NCBI GenBank assembly: GCA_016177805.1 | Contig: JACOUN010000101.1 | Span: 28,162-92,161, forward strand | Direction: 5' to 3' | DNA: 64,000 bases | Origin: Rhodocyclales bacterium | GTDB taxonomy: Bacteria; Pseudomonadota; Gammaproteobacteria; Burkholderiales; Rhodocyclaceae | Program-made: the position numbers and the translations under genes | Shown here: one piece after another, positions 1 through 8,878 of the stretch | Position numbering within the stretch: the first letter of the stretch is position 1 | Layout of the letters: each line of letters starts with the position of its first letter | Notes under the pieces: generated by a model | Seen by the model: the letters and a program-made list of their open reading frames with translations, nothing else | Database searches by the model: none | What the model was told of the DNA's origin: nothing

Positions 1-702
1 AAGCTGCTACCGCCCGTCAACGCGGTCGAAGCCCGTGGCGCCAAGGCGGTCGGTGACCACGCGGCGACCGCAGCGGCTGTCTCGGCCGTCACTGCACTGG
101 CGACGCACGGGCGCTCAGCCCTGCGCCACCCGACCCAACTGATCGACGACGTCAAGAAGGCCGTCAAGAACAGCCGCTCCGAATCCGAAGCCCTGGGCAA
201 GGCCGGCATGGAGCAAGCCAAGGAACGCCTCGGCCACACCACCGACCCCCGCTACAAGGACCGCTACCACGGCCCCGACGACATGACCCGCGACAAGGAT
301 GGCAAGCTGTGCGAGTGGGAGTGCAAGGGCAACAACGATGACAGCACGGCGGTAGCGGTGGATTCGGCGAAGGACAAGCAGGGTTCCAGCGCAAAGAACG
401 CACGCCGCGCCACGACCATGACGGAACAGAAATCCAGGAAAGTCGGCGTTCCGTCCAACCGGCAGGGTGGTCCCTACACGCAGGATGAGATCGACCTCTG
501 GCAGGACGTGAACGACATCGGCGGCAACAAGGCGCATATGTCCAGTCACACGAACACGGAGACGGGTCAGGTACGGGTCTACGAGCGCGACCACGACGGC
601 AACATCACCCGGAAAGTGGACGACTTCAAGCTGGACGACTACGACGCGTTGAAACAGGGCGTCAAGGACGAAATGAGCAAGACGAACGGAGTGAGCAAAT
701 GA
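1..702 (+). CDS. C-terminal part of a polymorphic-toxin / T6SS-effector-like protein (5' truncated by window)
   Basis: The reading frame is open from the first base, so only the last 233 residues are seen. The first ~65 residues are Ala-rich and helical, as in a linker. From about residue 80 there is a compact polar domain. It contains Asp94 and Asp98 followed by Glu107-Cys-Lys109, an arrangement that resembles the D...ExK core of PD-(D/E)xK nucleases. The stop codon overlaps the next start (ATGA at 699-702), and that next gene looks like an immunity protein. This toxin-immunity layout is the main support for calling it a secreted effector tip. The secretion type cannot be told because the N-terminus is missing. 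The nuclease reading is an inference from one short motif. Confidence 0.6.
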   Translation, partial: KLLPPVNAVEARGAKAVGDHAATAAAVSAVTALATHGRSALRHPTQLIDDVKKAVKNSRSESEALGKAGMEQAKERLGHTTDPRYKDRYHGPDDMTRDKDGKLCEWECKGNNDDSTAVAVDSAKDKQGSSAKNARRATTMTEQKSRKVGVPSNRQGGPYTQDEIDLWQDVNDIGGNKAHMSSHTNTETGQVRVYERDHDGNITRKVDDFKLDDYDALKQGVKDEMSKTNGVSK

Positions 703-1520
703 AGAACGTACCAGAGCAGGAGCAGATCGACCATTGGCTCAACAACGCGCGCTACCAGATCGACCGTGCCTGGCGCCTGAACAGGGAAGGCTTTCATGAA
801 AAGCACGGAGTTTCTTTCCAGGCAGTCTTGTCGGGAATCGCTCGAAACCAAGCAACACTGGGCCGGGCCCGATTCCTTAACGGCGAACCCCTGGAGGATG
901 CCCGCGAGGAATTCGCCGAGGCCACGCGCCATCAACTCAAGGTCTTCGCCATGGCTTACGACGAGACCGACCCGGACTACCAGGGCAGCAAGGCCGACCT
1001 GAGTCGCGTAAGCGAAACCCTGGCCATCGACGCGATGAACTACGCGCTGATGGCGGCCGACTTCGCGCTTGCCGCCGAGTTCGCCGGCTGGTACCGGACC
1101 CGGCCGGACGGCTACATGCTGGACCTCGACGTCAACCGCTACACCCACGCCCTGGCCTTCACGATCCGCGACCGCAGCGCCGACGCCCGCGCGCTGCTCC
1201 AGGCGCAGTTCCAGGACTACGCGAAGAAGCCGCCCAAGAGTGCCGGGGACAAGAACTACCACACGCTGATCACCACGCTCTCGGGCATCGTCGACCGCGA
1301 CGAGGCGGGGTTCAACGACGGGCTGCTGGCGCAACTCAAGTTCTACGACCATCAAGCGCGCGGCGAGTACAAGGACACTTCGTGCGAGTTCGTCTGCGAC
1401 CACGCCGTCGCCCTCGCCAACCTCGCCCTGCATCGCGGCCTGCGCGTCATGGTCGAGTACGACACGCTTCCCCAGGGGCTGCTGATCCAGCCTTCGTCCG
1501 CCGATTCGTTCATCGACTGA
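699..1520 (+). CDS. Imm49-like immunity protein
   Basis: This is a 273-residue, almost entirely helical soluble protein with no signal peptide or membrane segment. It is translationally coupled to the upstream toxin-like gene (ATGA overlap). Size, helical repeat-like build and the C-terminal motif with 'VEYDTLPQGLL' resemble the Imm49 family of polymorphic-toxin immunity proteins. The expected role is to bind and block the toxin domain encoded just upstream, in the cytoplasm. The assignment rests on remembered family features and gene order. Pfam Imm49 would be the test. If it is not Imm49, it is still the best immunity candidate for this toxin. Confidence 0.6.
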   Translation: MKNVPEQEQIDHWLNNARYQIDRAWRLNREGFHEKHGVSFQAVLSGIARNQATLGRARFLNGEPLEDAREEFAEATRHQLKVFAMAYDETDPDYQGSKADLSRVSETLAIDAMNYALMAADFALAAEFAGWYRTRPDGYMLDLDVNRYTHALAFTIRDRSADARALLQAQFQDYAKKPPKSAGDKNYHTLITTLSGIVDRDEAGFNDGLLAQLKFYDHQARGEYKDTSCEFVCDHAVALANLALHRGLRVMVEYDTLPQGLLIQPSSADSFID

Positions 1521-1573
1521 TCGATGCGGCACCGGAAATGCAACCAGTCAAAGCCGATTGCCGTGAGACCGGC

Positions 1574-2128
1574 ATGACAAGACGGCTCCCAAGAAATAGC
1601 TCGCGTGGGAGACTTGCAACGCTTGTGTTGGCAGGCACTCTGGCCAGTTGCCTTCCAGTTGAACAAATCGATCTCAAGGATAGTGAAATGGCGGAAGGAC
1701 AGATGACATTGTGGAGAGCCATTGCAACACTGGCGCAGCAGATACCGTTCTCCAAGACCAGGGTTGAAAGCGTGCTTTCGGTACGCCTCAAGGAACAATC
1801 AAGCACGACGCATACGGTGTTTCTTGAAGGTGGCCCCGTGAGTCTGGAGGGTAACGTGACCATATCCAGGACTGATTTGAGGCTCGCGCTCAGGCCCGAT
1901 GACCCAGGGTTGCTCCTCTTGGAGATCGCCGGAGACTGCATCACCCTCGACCAACTCCATCCTCACTACCCCGATCTCAAGGTGTCCGGCAACCCGCGCG
2001 GCAAGTCGCTGGACGAACATACGATCTATTCGGTCGATCAGGCGTGGGGAAAGCTGTCCTTCGGCTTCAAGGTGCGCAATCCGGATTGCCTGGATATGAT
2101 CGGATTCGACCCCCGTATGCCCGGCTGA
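1574..2128 (+). CDS. Small predicted outer-membrane lipoprotein, unknown function
   Basis: A 184-residue protein. The start at 1574 gives a clean type II signal peptide: basic MTRRLPRN, a hydrophobic stretch, then the lipobox LASC with Cys26 as the lipidation site. Residue +2 is Leu, not Asp, so outer-membrane sorting is expected. An upstream in-frame ATG at 1538 is possible but would bury the signal peptide. The mature part is a small mixed fold with no motif I recognise. It lies 53 bp behind the immunity-like gene on the same strand, so it may be a second, periplasmic immunity factor. Neighbourhood alone suggests this; the sequence does not prove it. Confidence 0.6.
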   Translation: MTRRLPRNSSRGRLATLVLAGTLASCLPVEQIDLKDSEMAEGQMTLWRAIATLAQQIPFSKTRVESVLSVRLKEQSSTTHTVFLEGGPVSLEGNVTISRTDLRLALRPDDPGLLLLEIAGDCITLDQLHPHYPDLKVSGNPRGKSLDEHTIYSVDQAWGKLSFGFKVRNPDCLDMIGFDPRMPG

Positions 2129-2519
2129 CCAGTCTGCACACGGAAAATCGGGAAAATCGGGGACGGACCACGTTATTGCACGATTCCGCATGCCGCCGTG
2201 AGACAGTTGTGCTCCACAATGCGCCGCTCACTTTACGCAGGCTGAACGGGGATCAAAAGGGTCAGAGCCATTGAACTGATTCAACGACACTGCCCACTAT
2301 TGGCCCTCAGTTCGAATGAACATGAATGTCAATGGGCTGTTCGATTTTAATCCTTGTTCACGTTACGTGAACGATCGACACTATTGAACAAAACGCCATT
2401 ATTGACATGGCAGCGCAGCTTGAGGAAACAGAACAGCGGGTGGACGGAACTCGCCGCCACCTTCATCCAGCAGCCCACAGGTTGTGGCCCCATGGCAAGC
2501 GTGCCCGCCCCGTCTCCCC
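2129..2519. other. Intergenic stretch without a supported gene
   Basis: This is 391 bp between the lipoprotein and the convergent moaD-like gene. It is noticeably less GC-rich than its surroundings. Short reading frames here overlap one another and resemble no family. The only clear structure is the palindrome at 2356-2372, listed separately. Short phrases such as 'ggggacggaccacgt' and 'gggtcagagcc' recall the flanks of REP-associated transposase elements, but no transposase is present. Confidence 0.4.
2356..2372. promoter_or_regulatory. Perfect palindrome GTTCACGT-T-ACGTGAAC
   Basis: Two perfect 8-bp arms surround a single central base. The size and symmetry suit a dimeric repressor site or a small hairpin. 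There is no T-run, so it is unlikely to be a terminator. No downstream plus-strand gene starts nearby, so its target is unclear. Confidence 0.35.
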
Positions 2520-2777
2520 TCACCCCCCGCTCAACGCCTGCACGATCGCAAGCTCGTCCGTTTCGGTGAGCGTGTGGGTGAGTTCGTGCACCGCCCGGCC
2601 GTTGACGAAGAAGCGCACGTGCGGGCGCATGCGGTTTTGTTCGTCGATGATGCGGAAGCGGATGCCGGGGTAGCGCGCGTCGAGGTCGGCGAGGACTTCG
2701 GCCAGCGTGGCGCCGTGGGCGGCGACCGGGGACTGGCGCGTGTAGTCGAGCAGCGGGGTGGGGATCAGCACGTTCAT
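2520..2777 (-). CDS. MoaD/ThiS-family small sulfur-carrier-like protein
   Basis: An 85-residue beta-grasp protein ending in Gly-Gly, the hallmark of MoaD/ThiS/ubiquitin-like carriers whose C-terminal glycine is adenylated and thiocarboxylated by an E1-like enzyme. The N-terminal 'MNVLIPTPLLDYT' and the central 'VRFFVNG' strand fit the family. Its ATG overlaps the stop of the BNR-repeat gene upstream (ATGA, 2774-2777), so the two are translationally coupled. No moeB, thiF, moaE or thiG lies nearby, so the acceptor pathway is unknown. It is probably not the housekeeping MoaD, which normally sits with moaE. Confidence 0.8.
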   Translation of the reverse strand: MNVLIPTPLLDYTRQSPVAAHGATLAEVLADLDARYPGIRFRIIDEQNRMRPHVRFFVNGRAVHELTHTLTETDELAIVQALSGG

Positions 2778-3961
2778 CGGTTGCCTGCTTCCGGGGCCGG
2801 GTGGGCGGGTTCGACTGCGTAGATTTCCGGCAGGTGGCGGGCGATGCAGGTCCAGTTGGCGCCTTCGTCGGTGCTCGCCCACAGCTCGCCGCTGGTGGTG
2901 CCGAAGTAGAGGCCGACTGGGTCGAGGGCGTCGGCGTTCATGGCCTGGCGCTTGACGGTCCACCACGCCTGTTCGCGCGGCAGGCCGGCGTCGAGCCGCT
3001 GCCAGCTTTCGCCGCCGTCGCGGGTGGTGTAGACGGCGGGCTTGCCGTCCGGGCTGGTGCGCGGCCAGACGGTCTGGCCGTCCATCGGGAAGACCCAGGC
3101 GCGGTCGGGGTCGCGCGGGTGCGCCACCATGGGAAAGCCGATGTCGCCGACTTCGGCCGGCATCGCGCGGCCGATGCGCACCCAGGTGTCGCCGGGGCGG
3201 TCGAGCCGGTAGATGCCGCAATGGTTCTGCTGGTACAGACGGTCCGGATTGGCGGGCGAAATCCGTACGCAGTGCGGGTCGTGGAAGGTGGGGTCTGCGA
3301 CATCGAAGCCTTCGACCACTTCCAGGCCTTTCAGCAGCGGAGCGAAGCTCTTGCCGCCGTCGCACGATTCATGCACGCCGCCGCCGGACATGGCGAAGTA
3401 CAGATGCGCCGGGTCGCGCGGGTCGATCTGGATGGAATGCAGCTTGGGGCCGTCGGGCGTGCCGTCCTGCACCGTGCCCATCCAGCGCAGGTAGTGGGGG
3501 TCGTCGTGAATGGGCGAGAACGGGGTCCAGGTGTCGCCGCCGTCCTCGGAGCGGAACAGCCCCTGCGGCGAGGTGCCGGCGTACCAGCAGCCGGGCTCGG
3601 ACGGGTGGCCGGGAGTGAGCCAGAAGGTGTGGTCGACCGCGCGCCCGTTGCCGTCGGCGGCCTTCGCGAAGGCCGGTGGGCGCGCGGCTTCGCGCCAGGT
3701 CGCGCCGAGGTCGGTGGAGCGGAACACGGTCGGCCCGAGATGGCCGGTTTTGGCGGCGGCGAGCAGGGTGCGGCCATCGCGCGGGTCGAGCATCAGGTGA
3801 TTGATGATGTGGCCGAGAAAGTGCGGCCCGTCCAGGCGCCAGCGGCGGCGCTCGGCATCGCCATGGACCAGCCAGGCACCCTTGCGCGTGGCGACGAGGA
3901 TCACCGGGGGCGAGGGGGTGGAGGGGTTGAACGGGGCGGATGTTGCGGACGGGTCTTGCAT
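2774..3961 (-). CDS. BNR/WD40-like beta-propeller ('sialidase-like') protein
   Basis: A 395-residue protein with repeated Asp-box (BNR) motifs of the S-x-D-x-G-x-T-W type: 'STDLGATW', 'SEDGGDTW', 'TRDGGESW' and 'STDEGANW', plus a degenerate 'SCDGGKSF'. This indicates a beta-propeller as in sortilin- or sialidase-like folds. No signal peptide is visible, so it is probably cytoplasmic. The start at 3961 has a strong GAGGAGG seven bases upstream; the frame extends to 3997 but without such a site. It is coupled by an ATGA overlap to the MoaD-like gene. 'Exo-alpha-sialidase' labels for this family are fold-based; catalytic sialidase residues cannot be shown here. The function of the pair is unknown. 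Confidence 0.8.
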   Translation of the reverse strand: MQDPSATSAPFNPSTPSPPVILVATRKGAWLVHGDAERRRWRLDGPHFLGHIINHLMLDPRDGRTLLAAAKTGHLGPTVFRSTDLGATWREAARPPAFAKAADGNGRAVDHTFWLTPGHPSEPGCWYAGTSPQGLFRSEDGGDTWTPFSPIHDDPHYLRWMGTVQDGTPDGPKLHSIQIDPRDPAHLYFAMSGGGVHESCDGGKSFAPLLKGLEVVEGFDVADPTFHDPHCVRISPANPDRLYQQNHCGIYRLDRPGDTWVRIGRAMPAEVGDIGFPMVAHPRDPDRAWVFPMDGQTVWPRTSPDGKPAVYTTRDGGESWQRLDAGLPREQAWWTVKRQAMNADALDPVGLYFGTTSGELWASTDEGANWTCIARHLPEIYAVEPAHPAPEAGNR

Positions 3962-4064
3962 GGCACGCCTCCTCGACGGGCGCCCCGGTGTAGTCACGCG
4001 GGGCGCGAGCGGTTCGTGATCCTTTTCAGGATAGACGAACCTGCAGGGGGCGCGAGGGGCGAAC

Positions 4065-5237
4065 TCAGGCCGTCTCGGCGAACAGTTCGCGGCCGATCAG
4101 CATGCGGCGGATCTCGCTGGTGCCGGCGCCGATTTCGTACAGCTTGGCGTCGCGCCACAGGCGGCCGACCGGGTACTCGTTGGTATAGCCCACCCCGCCC
4201 AGGGTCTGGATTGCCTCGCCGGCCATCCAGGTAGCCTTTTCGGCCGAGTACAGGATCGCGCCGGCGGCGTCCTTGCGCAGCGTGCGCGCGTGGTCGAGGC
4301 GGTCGCAGGCCTGGCCGACCGCATACACGTAGGCGCGGGTGGCCATCCAGGTCGAATACATGTCGGCGATCTTGCCCTGCATGAGCTGGAACTCGCCGAT
4401 CGGGCTGTTGAACTGCTTGCGTTCGTGCAGATAGGGCACGACCGCGTCCATGCACGCCGCCATGATGCCCAGCGGTCCGCCGGAGAGCACCGCACGCTCG
4501 TAGTCCAGCCCGCTCATCAGCACCTTGACCCCGCCGCCGACCTGACCGAGCACGTTTTCTTCCGGCACTTCCACGTCGTCGAAGAACAGCGGGTAGGTGT
4601 TGGAGCCGCGCATGCCCAGCTTGTCGAGGTGGGTGCCGTGGGTGTAGCCCTTCATGCCCTTCTCGACGATGAAGGCGGTGATGCCGCGCGGGCCGGCGTC
4701 GATGTCGGTCTTGGCATAGACCACCAGCGTGTCGGCGTCGCCGCCGTTGGTGATCCACATCTTGGAGCCGTTGAGCACATAGCGGTCACCCTTCTTGTCG
4801 GCGCGCAGCTTCATGCTGACCACGTCGGAGCCGGCGTTGGGCTCGCTCATCGCCAGCGCCCCGACGTGGTCACCCGACACCAGCTTGGGCAGGTATTTGG
4901 CCTTCTGCGCGGCGTTGCCATTACGGTGGATCTGGTTCACGCACAGGTTGGAATGCGCGCCATACGACAGGCCGACCGAGGCCGACGCACGCGAGACCTC
5001 TTCCATCGCGACGATGTGCGCGAGGTAACCCATTTCGGTACCGCCGTATTCCTCGGCGACCGTCATGCCGTGCACGCCCAGATCGCCGAGCTTCTTCCAC
5101 AGGTCGGCGGGGAATTCATTAACGCGGTCGATCTCGGCCGCGCGCGGCGCGATCTCCGCCGCGCAGAACGACTGCAGCGTGTCGCGCAGCGCGTCTATGG
5201 TTTCACCGTGATTGAAGTCGAGGCTGGGCACGTTCAT
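4065..5237 (-). CDS. ivd: Isovaleryl-CoA dehydrogenase
   Basis: A 390-residue FAD acyl-CoA dehydrogenase. It carries the two family signatures: '[13 protein letters not shown]' (about 127-139) and '[19 protein letters not shown]' near the C-terminus. The catalytic base is Glu247 in '[15 protein letters not shown]', the mid-protein position that sets isovaleryl-CoA dehydrogenases apart from other family members. It oxidises isovaleryl-CoA to 3-methylcrotonyl-CoA in leucine breakdown and passes electrons to ETF. A good AGGAGA precedes the ATG. The other liu genes (methylcrotonyl-CoA carboxylase, hydratase, lyase) are not next to it. A divergent AraC-type regulator starts 142 bp away and may control it. 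The product is also called LiuA. Confidence 0.93.
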   Translation of the reverse strand: MNVPSLDFNHGETIDALRDTLQSFCAAEIAPRAAEIDRVNEFPADLWKKLGDLGVHGMTVAEEYGGTEMGYLAHIVAMEEVSRASASVGLSYGAHSNLCVNQIHRNGNAAQKAKYLPKLVSGDHVGALAMSEPNAGSDVVSMKLRADKKGDRYVLNGSKMWITNGGDADTLVVYAKTDIDAGPRGITAFIVEKGMKGYTHGTHLDKLGMRGSNTYPLFFDDVEVPEENVLGQVGGGVKVLMSGLDYERAVLSGGPLGIMAACMDAVVPYLHERKQFNSPIGEFQLMQGKIADMYSTWMATRAYVYAVGQACDRLDHARTLRKDAAGAILYSAEKATWMAGEAIQTLGGVGYTNEYPVGRLWRDAKLYEIGAGTSEIRRMLIGRELFAETA

Positions 5238-5378
5238 GGGTGGGTCTCCTGGTGCGGATGGTAGTCACGTGGGAGGCAGCGCACGGCGGACGATTATCCA
5301 CGGTTGGCGCAGCGCCCCGATCATGGGCTTAGCGTAGACCATACGCGCGCTCAGCGACTGCCACAGGGGTTGCAAATC

Positions 5379-6467
5379 ATGCCAACACCGCTAGCATCCC
5401 TGTCCATGGACAACCTTGCACCGCCCCCCGCCGGATTGACTCTGGGCCGCGCCGCCACGCCGATGGCCTTCATCCGCGCGATCGTACTCGGCTATCGCCG
5501 CCGGGGAATGGATCCGGCCAGCGCCCTGCACCACGCGCAGATCCCCGCGAGCGCCCTCGACCACCCCGCCGCGCGCGTCACCGCCGCGCAGATGGAAGCC
5601 ATGTCCGGCTATGCCATGCAGGAACTTGACGACGAGGCGCTGGGCTGGTTCTCGCGCCGCCTGCCGTGGGGCAGCTACGGCATGCTGTGCCGCGCCTCGC
5701 TCGGCGCGCCGACCCTCGAAGTCGCGCTCAAGCGCTGGTGCCGCCACCACCGCCTGATCGTCGACGACCTGACGCTCGCCTTCAGCCAGCAACGCGCCAG
5801 CGCCTCCATCCGCATCACCGAACATCGTGATCTGGGCGACATGCGCGAGTTCTGCCTAGTCAGCACCCTGCGCTACCTGCTCGGCTACGCCTGCTGGCTG
5901 ATCGACTCGCGCATCGCGCTCGGCGAAACCACCCTGCCCTTCCCCGCCCCGCCGCATCTGGACGCCTACCCGCACCTCTTCCCCGGCCCGCTGCGCTTCG
6001 ACGCCGACGCCGCCGGCTTCAGCTTCGACGCCCGCTACCTGTCGCTGCCCCCGCGCCGCGACGAACGCGCGCTGCAAGCCATGCTGCAACGCGCCCTGCC
6101 GCTCACCGTGCGTCAGTACCGCCGCGACCGGCTGCTGGTGCACAGCGTCAGCCAGCTCCTCACCACCCGCCCCGGCACCGCCCACACCGCCGAAGACATC
6201 GCCGCCCAACTCAACCTGTCGGTGCGCACCCTGCACCGCCAGCTCAAGGAAGAAGGCGTCACGCTGCAACACCTCAAGAACGACGCCCGCCGCGAACACG
6301 CGATCAAGCTCCTGCTGCAGACGCACAAGCCGGTCAAACAGATCGCCGCTGCGGTCGGCTTCGACAACGAGAAGAGCTTTTCGCGCGCGTTTCGCGAATG
6401 GACCGGAAGCGCGCCAGGGCGGTTTCGCGAAGGGGCGGATGTTCACGAGGCGCCACCGTCCTCTTGA
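5379..6467 (+). CDS. AraC-family regulator with arabinose-binding-like N-terminal domain
   Basis: A 362-residue regulator. Residues ~15-230 form the 'Arabinose_bd' (PF12625-like) ligand domain found in OruR/ArgR-type activators. The C-terminal ~100 residues carry the double helix-turn-helix ('EDIAAQLNLSVRTLHRQLKEEG' region, then 'VKQIAAAVGFDNEKSFSRAF' region). The start at 5379 has CAGGGG nine bases upstream; a longer frame to 5304 lacks a ribosome site. It is divergent from isovaleryl-CoA dehydrogenase, which makes that gene its most likely target. The inducer is not deducible. Confidence 0.85.
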   Translation: MPTPLASLSMDNLAPPPAGLTLGRAATPMAFIRAIVLGYRRRGMDPASALHHAQIPASALDHPAARVTAAQMEAMSGYAMQELDDEALGWFSRRLPWGSYGMLCRASLGAPTLEVALKRWCRHHRLIVDDLTLAFSQQRASASIRITEHRDLGDMREFCLVSTLRYLLGYACWLIDSRIALGETTLPFPAPPHLDAYPHLFPGPLRFDADAAGFSFDARYLSLPPRRDERALQAMLQRALPLTVRQYRRDRLLVHSVSQLLTTRPGTAHTAEDIAAQLNLSVRTLHRQLKEEGVTLQHLKNDARREHAIKLLLQTHKPVKQIAAAVGFDNEKSFSRAFREWTGSAPGRFREGADVHEAPPSS

Positions 6468-6519
6468 ACATACGGCACCAGCGCAAATGGCGGTGGCATG
6501 TAGCCCTGGCAGCTCGCGT

Positions 6520-7047
6520 TCAACCGCTCCCCAGTTCCGGAAACAACACCTCGGTAAACCCGAAGCGACTCAGGTCGTGCATGCGCATCGGGTACAGGAT
6601 GCCGCTGAGGTGGTCGCATTCGTGTTGCACGACGCGGGCGTGGAAGCCCTCTGCGGTGCGGTCGATGGGGTCGCCTCCGGGGGTGAAGCCGCGGTAGTGG
6701 ATGCGGGTGTAGCGGGGGACGACGCCGCGCAGGCCGGGGACGGAGAGACAGCCCTCCCAGCCGTCTTCGGTTGCTTCGGTAAGCGGGGTGAGGACCGGGT
6801 TGACGAGCACGGTGCGGGGCACCGGGGGTGCGTCCGGATAGCGTTCGCTGCGCTCGAAGCCGAACAGGACGACCTGCAGGCCGACGCCGATCTGCGGGGC
6901 GGCGATGCCGACGCCGCCGTGGGCGGTCATGGTGTCGTGGAGATCGGCGATGAGCCCGGCCAGTTCGGGCGTGCCGAAGGCTGGCACCGGGGCGGCGGGT
7001 TGCAGCAGGCGCGGGTCGCCCATGCGCAGGATGGAGCGGACGGTCAT
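6520..7047 (-). CDS. def: Peptide deformylase
   Basis: A 175-residue metalloenzyme that removes the formyl group from the initiator Met of nascent proteins. All three family motifs are present: GVGIAAPQ at 45-52, EGCLS at 98-102 and HECDHL at 142-147. The metal ligands are Cys100, His142 and His146 and the catalytic acid is Glu143. It sits 96 bp behind the last permease gene of the selenate-type transporter on the same strand, so it could be read through from that operon. It lacks the usual fmt neighbour, which suggests a secondary def paralogue rather than the housekeeping copy. Confidence 0.93.
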   Translation of the reverse strand: MTVRSILRMGDPRLLQPAAPVPAFGTPELAGLIADLHDTMTAHGGVGIAAPQIGVGLQVVLFGFERSERYPDAPPVPRTVLVNPVLTPLTEATEDGWEGCLSVPGLRGVVPRYTRIHYRGFTPGGDPIDRTAEGFHARVVQHECDHLSGILYPMRMHDLSRFGFTEVLFPELGSG

Positions 7048-7143
7048 GGCAGGCTCATGTCGGCAAGGTGTCGGAGTCGTGGAGTTTCGGGGAATTGGAG
7101 GGACGCCCGAGGCGGCGTGGCGCTGTACGCTGCGGCATGGCCT

Positions 7144-7950
7144 TCACCGTTCCATCCAGGCGCGCAGGCGGTCGCTCAGGGCGTCGACCACCAGCACCAG
7201 CACGAACATCGCGATCAGCACCGTGGCGGCCTGTGCCTGCTGGAAGATCGACAGGTGGTAGTAGAGCATCTGGCCCAGCCCGCCGGCGCCGACGAAGCCC
7301 AGCACCGCCGCCATGCGGATGTTCATTTCCAGCCGGTACAGGCCGTAGGCCACCGACTGCGGCCAGACGCTGGGCAGCGTGCCGTAGACGAAGGCCACCA
7401 CCGCGCCGCAGCCAGCATCGACCAGGCTTTGTTCGGGCTGCGGCGGGGCGTTCTCGATGGCTTCGGCGAACAGCCGGCCGAGCACTCCGGTAGTGTGCAA
7501 CGCCAGTGCCAGCACCCCGGCAAACGGGCCGAGGCCGGCAGCCAGCACCATCAGCGTGGCCCACACCAGTTCGGGCACGCTGCGCAGCAGGTTGAGCACG
7601 AAGCGCGCCAGGCGGGCGGCGCCGGCGCCATGCCGCCCGGACGCCGGCAGCGCGCACAGCAGGCCGGCAACCCCGGCGAGCAGCGTGCCGACCACCGCCA
7701 CCGCGAAGGTCTGCAGGGCGCCCCAGGCGGTCTTGCGCAAGAAGCCGGGGGCGAGATCGGGCGGGAAGAACGAGGCCGCGAAGCGCCCGATGCTGGTGGC
7801 GGCCTCATGCGAGAACAGGGCCGGAAAGTCGATGTCGAGGTAGGCGAAGCTCGCCACCACCGCCGCAACCAGCAACGCGCTGGTGAGCACGCAGCTCAGG
7901 CAGAAATCGATCGCGCCGCGCGGCTCGCAGGGTTCGCGCGTGCCGCTCAT
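7144..7950 (-). CDS. ABC transporter permease, PhnE-like (second permease of selenate-type importer)
   Basis: A 268-residue inner-membrane protein with about six hydrophobic helices. The permease EAA loop ends in 'VLGFVGAGGLGQMLYYHL', which contacts the ATPase. Its ATG at 7950 overlaps the stop of the preceding permease gene (ATGA), so the two permeases are translationally coupled and probably form a heterodimeric channel. The frame stays open upstream to 8697, but that part is out-of-frame translation of the other permease. The PhnE family is named for phosphonate transport, but the companions here (substrate-binding protein, SelD fusion, SenA/SenB) favour selenium oxyanion import. Confidence 0.85.
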   Translation of the reverse strand: MSGTREPCEPRGAIDFCLSCVLTSALLVAAVVASFAYLDIDFPALFSHEAATSIGRFAASFFPPDLAPGFLRKTAWGALQTFAVAVVGTLLAGVAGLLCALPASGRHGAGAARLARFVLNLLRSVPELVWATLMVLAAGLGPFAGVLALALHTTGVLGRLFAEAIENAPPQPEQSLVDAGCGAVVAFVYGTLPSVWPQSVAYGLYRLEMNIRMAAVLGFVGAGGLGQMLYYHLSIFQQAQAATVLIAMFVLVLVVDALSDRLRAWMER

Positions 7951-8762
7951 GCGAGCGCCCTGCGCAGGGTGGCGCTCAGAGCGTCGGCGAACAGCACCAG
8001 CGCGAGGAAGACCAGCAGGATGGTCGACGCCTCGCCGCCGTTGAGCATGCGCATCGATTGGTCCATCAGTTGCCCGAGCCCGCCCGCGCCGACAAAGCCC
8101 ATGATCACCGAGGCGCGCACCGCGCATTCCCAGCGATAGACGGTGTACGAGGTCAGCTCCTGCGCGGCGTTGGGCAGCAGGCCGTAGGCGAGCGCGGCGA
8201 AACGTCCGCCGCCGGCTTCGAGGATCGCGCGGGCCGGGCGGGTGTCGGTTGATTCGAGTATTTCGGTATAGACCTTGCCCAGCATCCCGCCGTAGGTGAT
8301 GGCCAGTGCCAGCACCCCGGCGGCCGGCCCCAGGCCCAGCACGCGCACGAACATCAGCGCCCAGACGATTTCGGGTATCGCCCGCAGGAACGCGAGCACC
8401 GCCCGCCCGCCGGCGCGCACCACCTCGCCGCCCAGGCGCCCCGGCCCAGGACCGATCCGCGACACCGCCAGCGCGCGGGCGCACAGGATCGCGAGCGGCG
8501 CCGCCAGCCACAGCGCAAGCGCGATGCCGGCAGTGGCGATCGCGATGGTTTCGAGCGTGGCCCTGAGCAGCAGGCCCAGAAATTCTGGCGAGCTGGCTGG
8601 GGGCAGGAAGCCGGCGAGAAAACCGCCCATGACCCGCAGGTTGGCGGGCTCGAACAACGCCCACGGGCGGAACTCGGCCAGCACCAGAAGCGGCCACAGC
8701 AGCGCCAGTGCGACCAGGGTCCAGCCCAGCCGTGCCCGCGCGGCGGGGTCGCGATTACTCAA
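7947..8762 (-). CDS. ABC transporter permease, PhnE-like (first permease of selenate-type importer)
   Basis: A 271-residue membrane protein with about six helices and the conserved loop 'VIMGFVGAGGLGQLMDQSM'. The start appears to be TTG at 8762, supported by a GAGGAA ribosome site six bases upstream and by no better ATG in frame. It lies 116 bp behind the ATPase gene and overlaps the second permease by ATGA. A TTG start may lower permease output relative to the ATPase and binding protein. Together with the second permease it should form the membrane channel of the importer. Substrate assignment is by context. Confidence 0.83.
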   Translation of the reverse strand: MSNRDPAARARLGWTLVALALLWPLLVLAEFRPWALFEPANLRVMGGFLAGFLPPASSPEFLGLLLRATLETIAIATAGIALALWLAAPLAILCARALAVSRIGPGPGRLGGEVVRAGGRAVLAFLRAIPEIVWALMFVRVLGLGPAAGVLALAITYGGMLGKVYTEILESTDTRPARAILEAGGGRFAALAYGLLPNAAQELTSYTVYRWECAVRASVIMGFVGAGGLGQLMDQSMRMLNGGEASTILLVFLALVLFADALSATLRRALA

Positions 8763-8878
8763 CCTGGATTCCTCGGCTGGACGCGCTCACCCGGTCGGTG
8801 AGCCAAAAAATAGCCCGCAATGTCAGTACTCATGCGCCATCCAAACAAGCAACAAGCGGTCAACCGAGGAATTCAGGT

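Noticed and set aside
2774..3961. True exo-sialidase
   Set aside because: Asp-box repeats show a propeller fold only. No sialidase arginine triad or signal peptide could be identified.
6439..8139. A long plus-strand frame opposite def and the permease genes
   Set aside because: Composition is typical of antisense high-GC DNA, and it overlaps genes with intact catalytic motifs.
7144..8697. One 517-residue permease-like protein
   Set aside because: Only the part after 7950 is a permease. The upstream portion is out-of-frame translation of the neighbouring permease gene.
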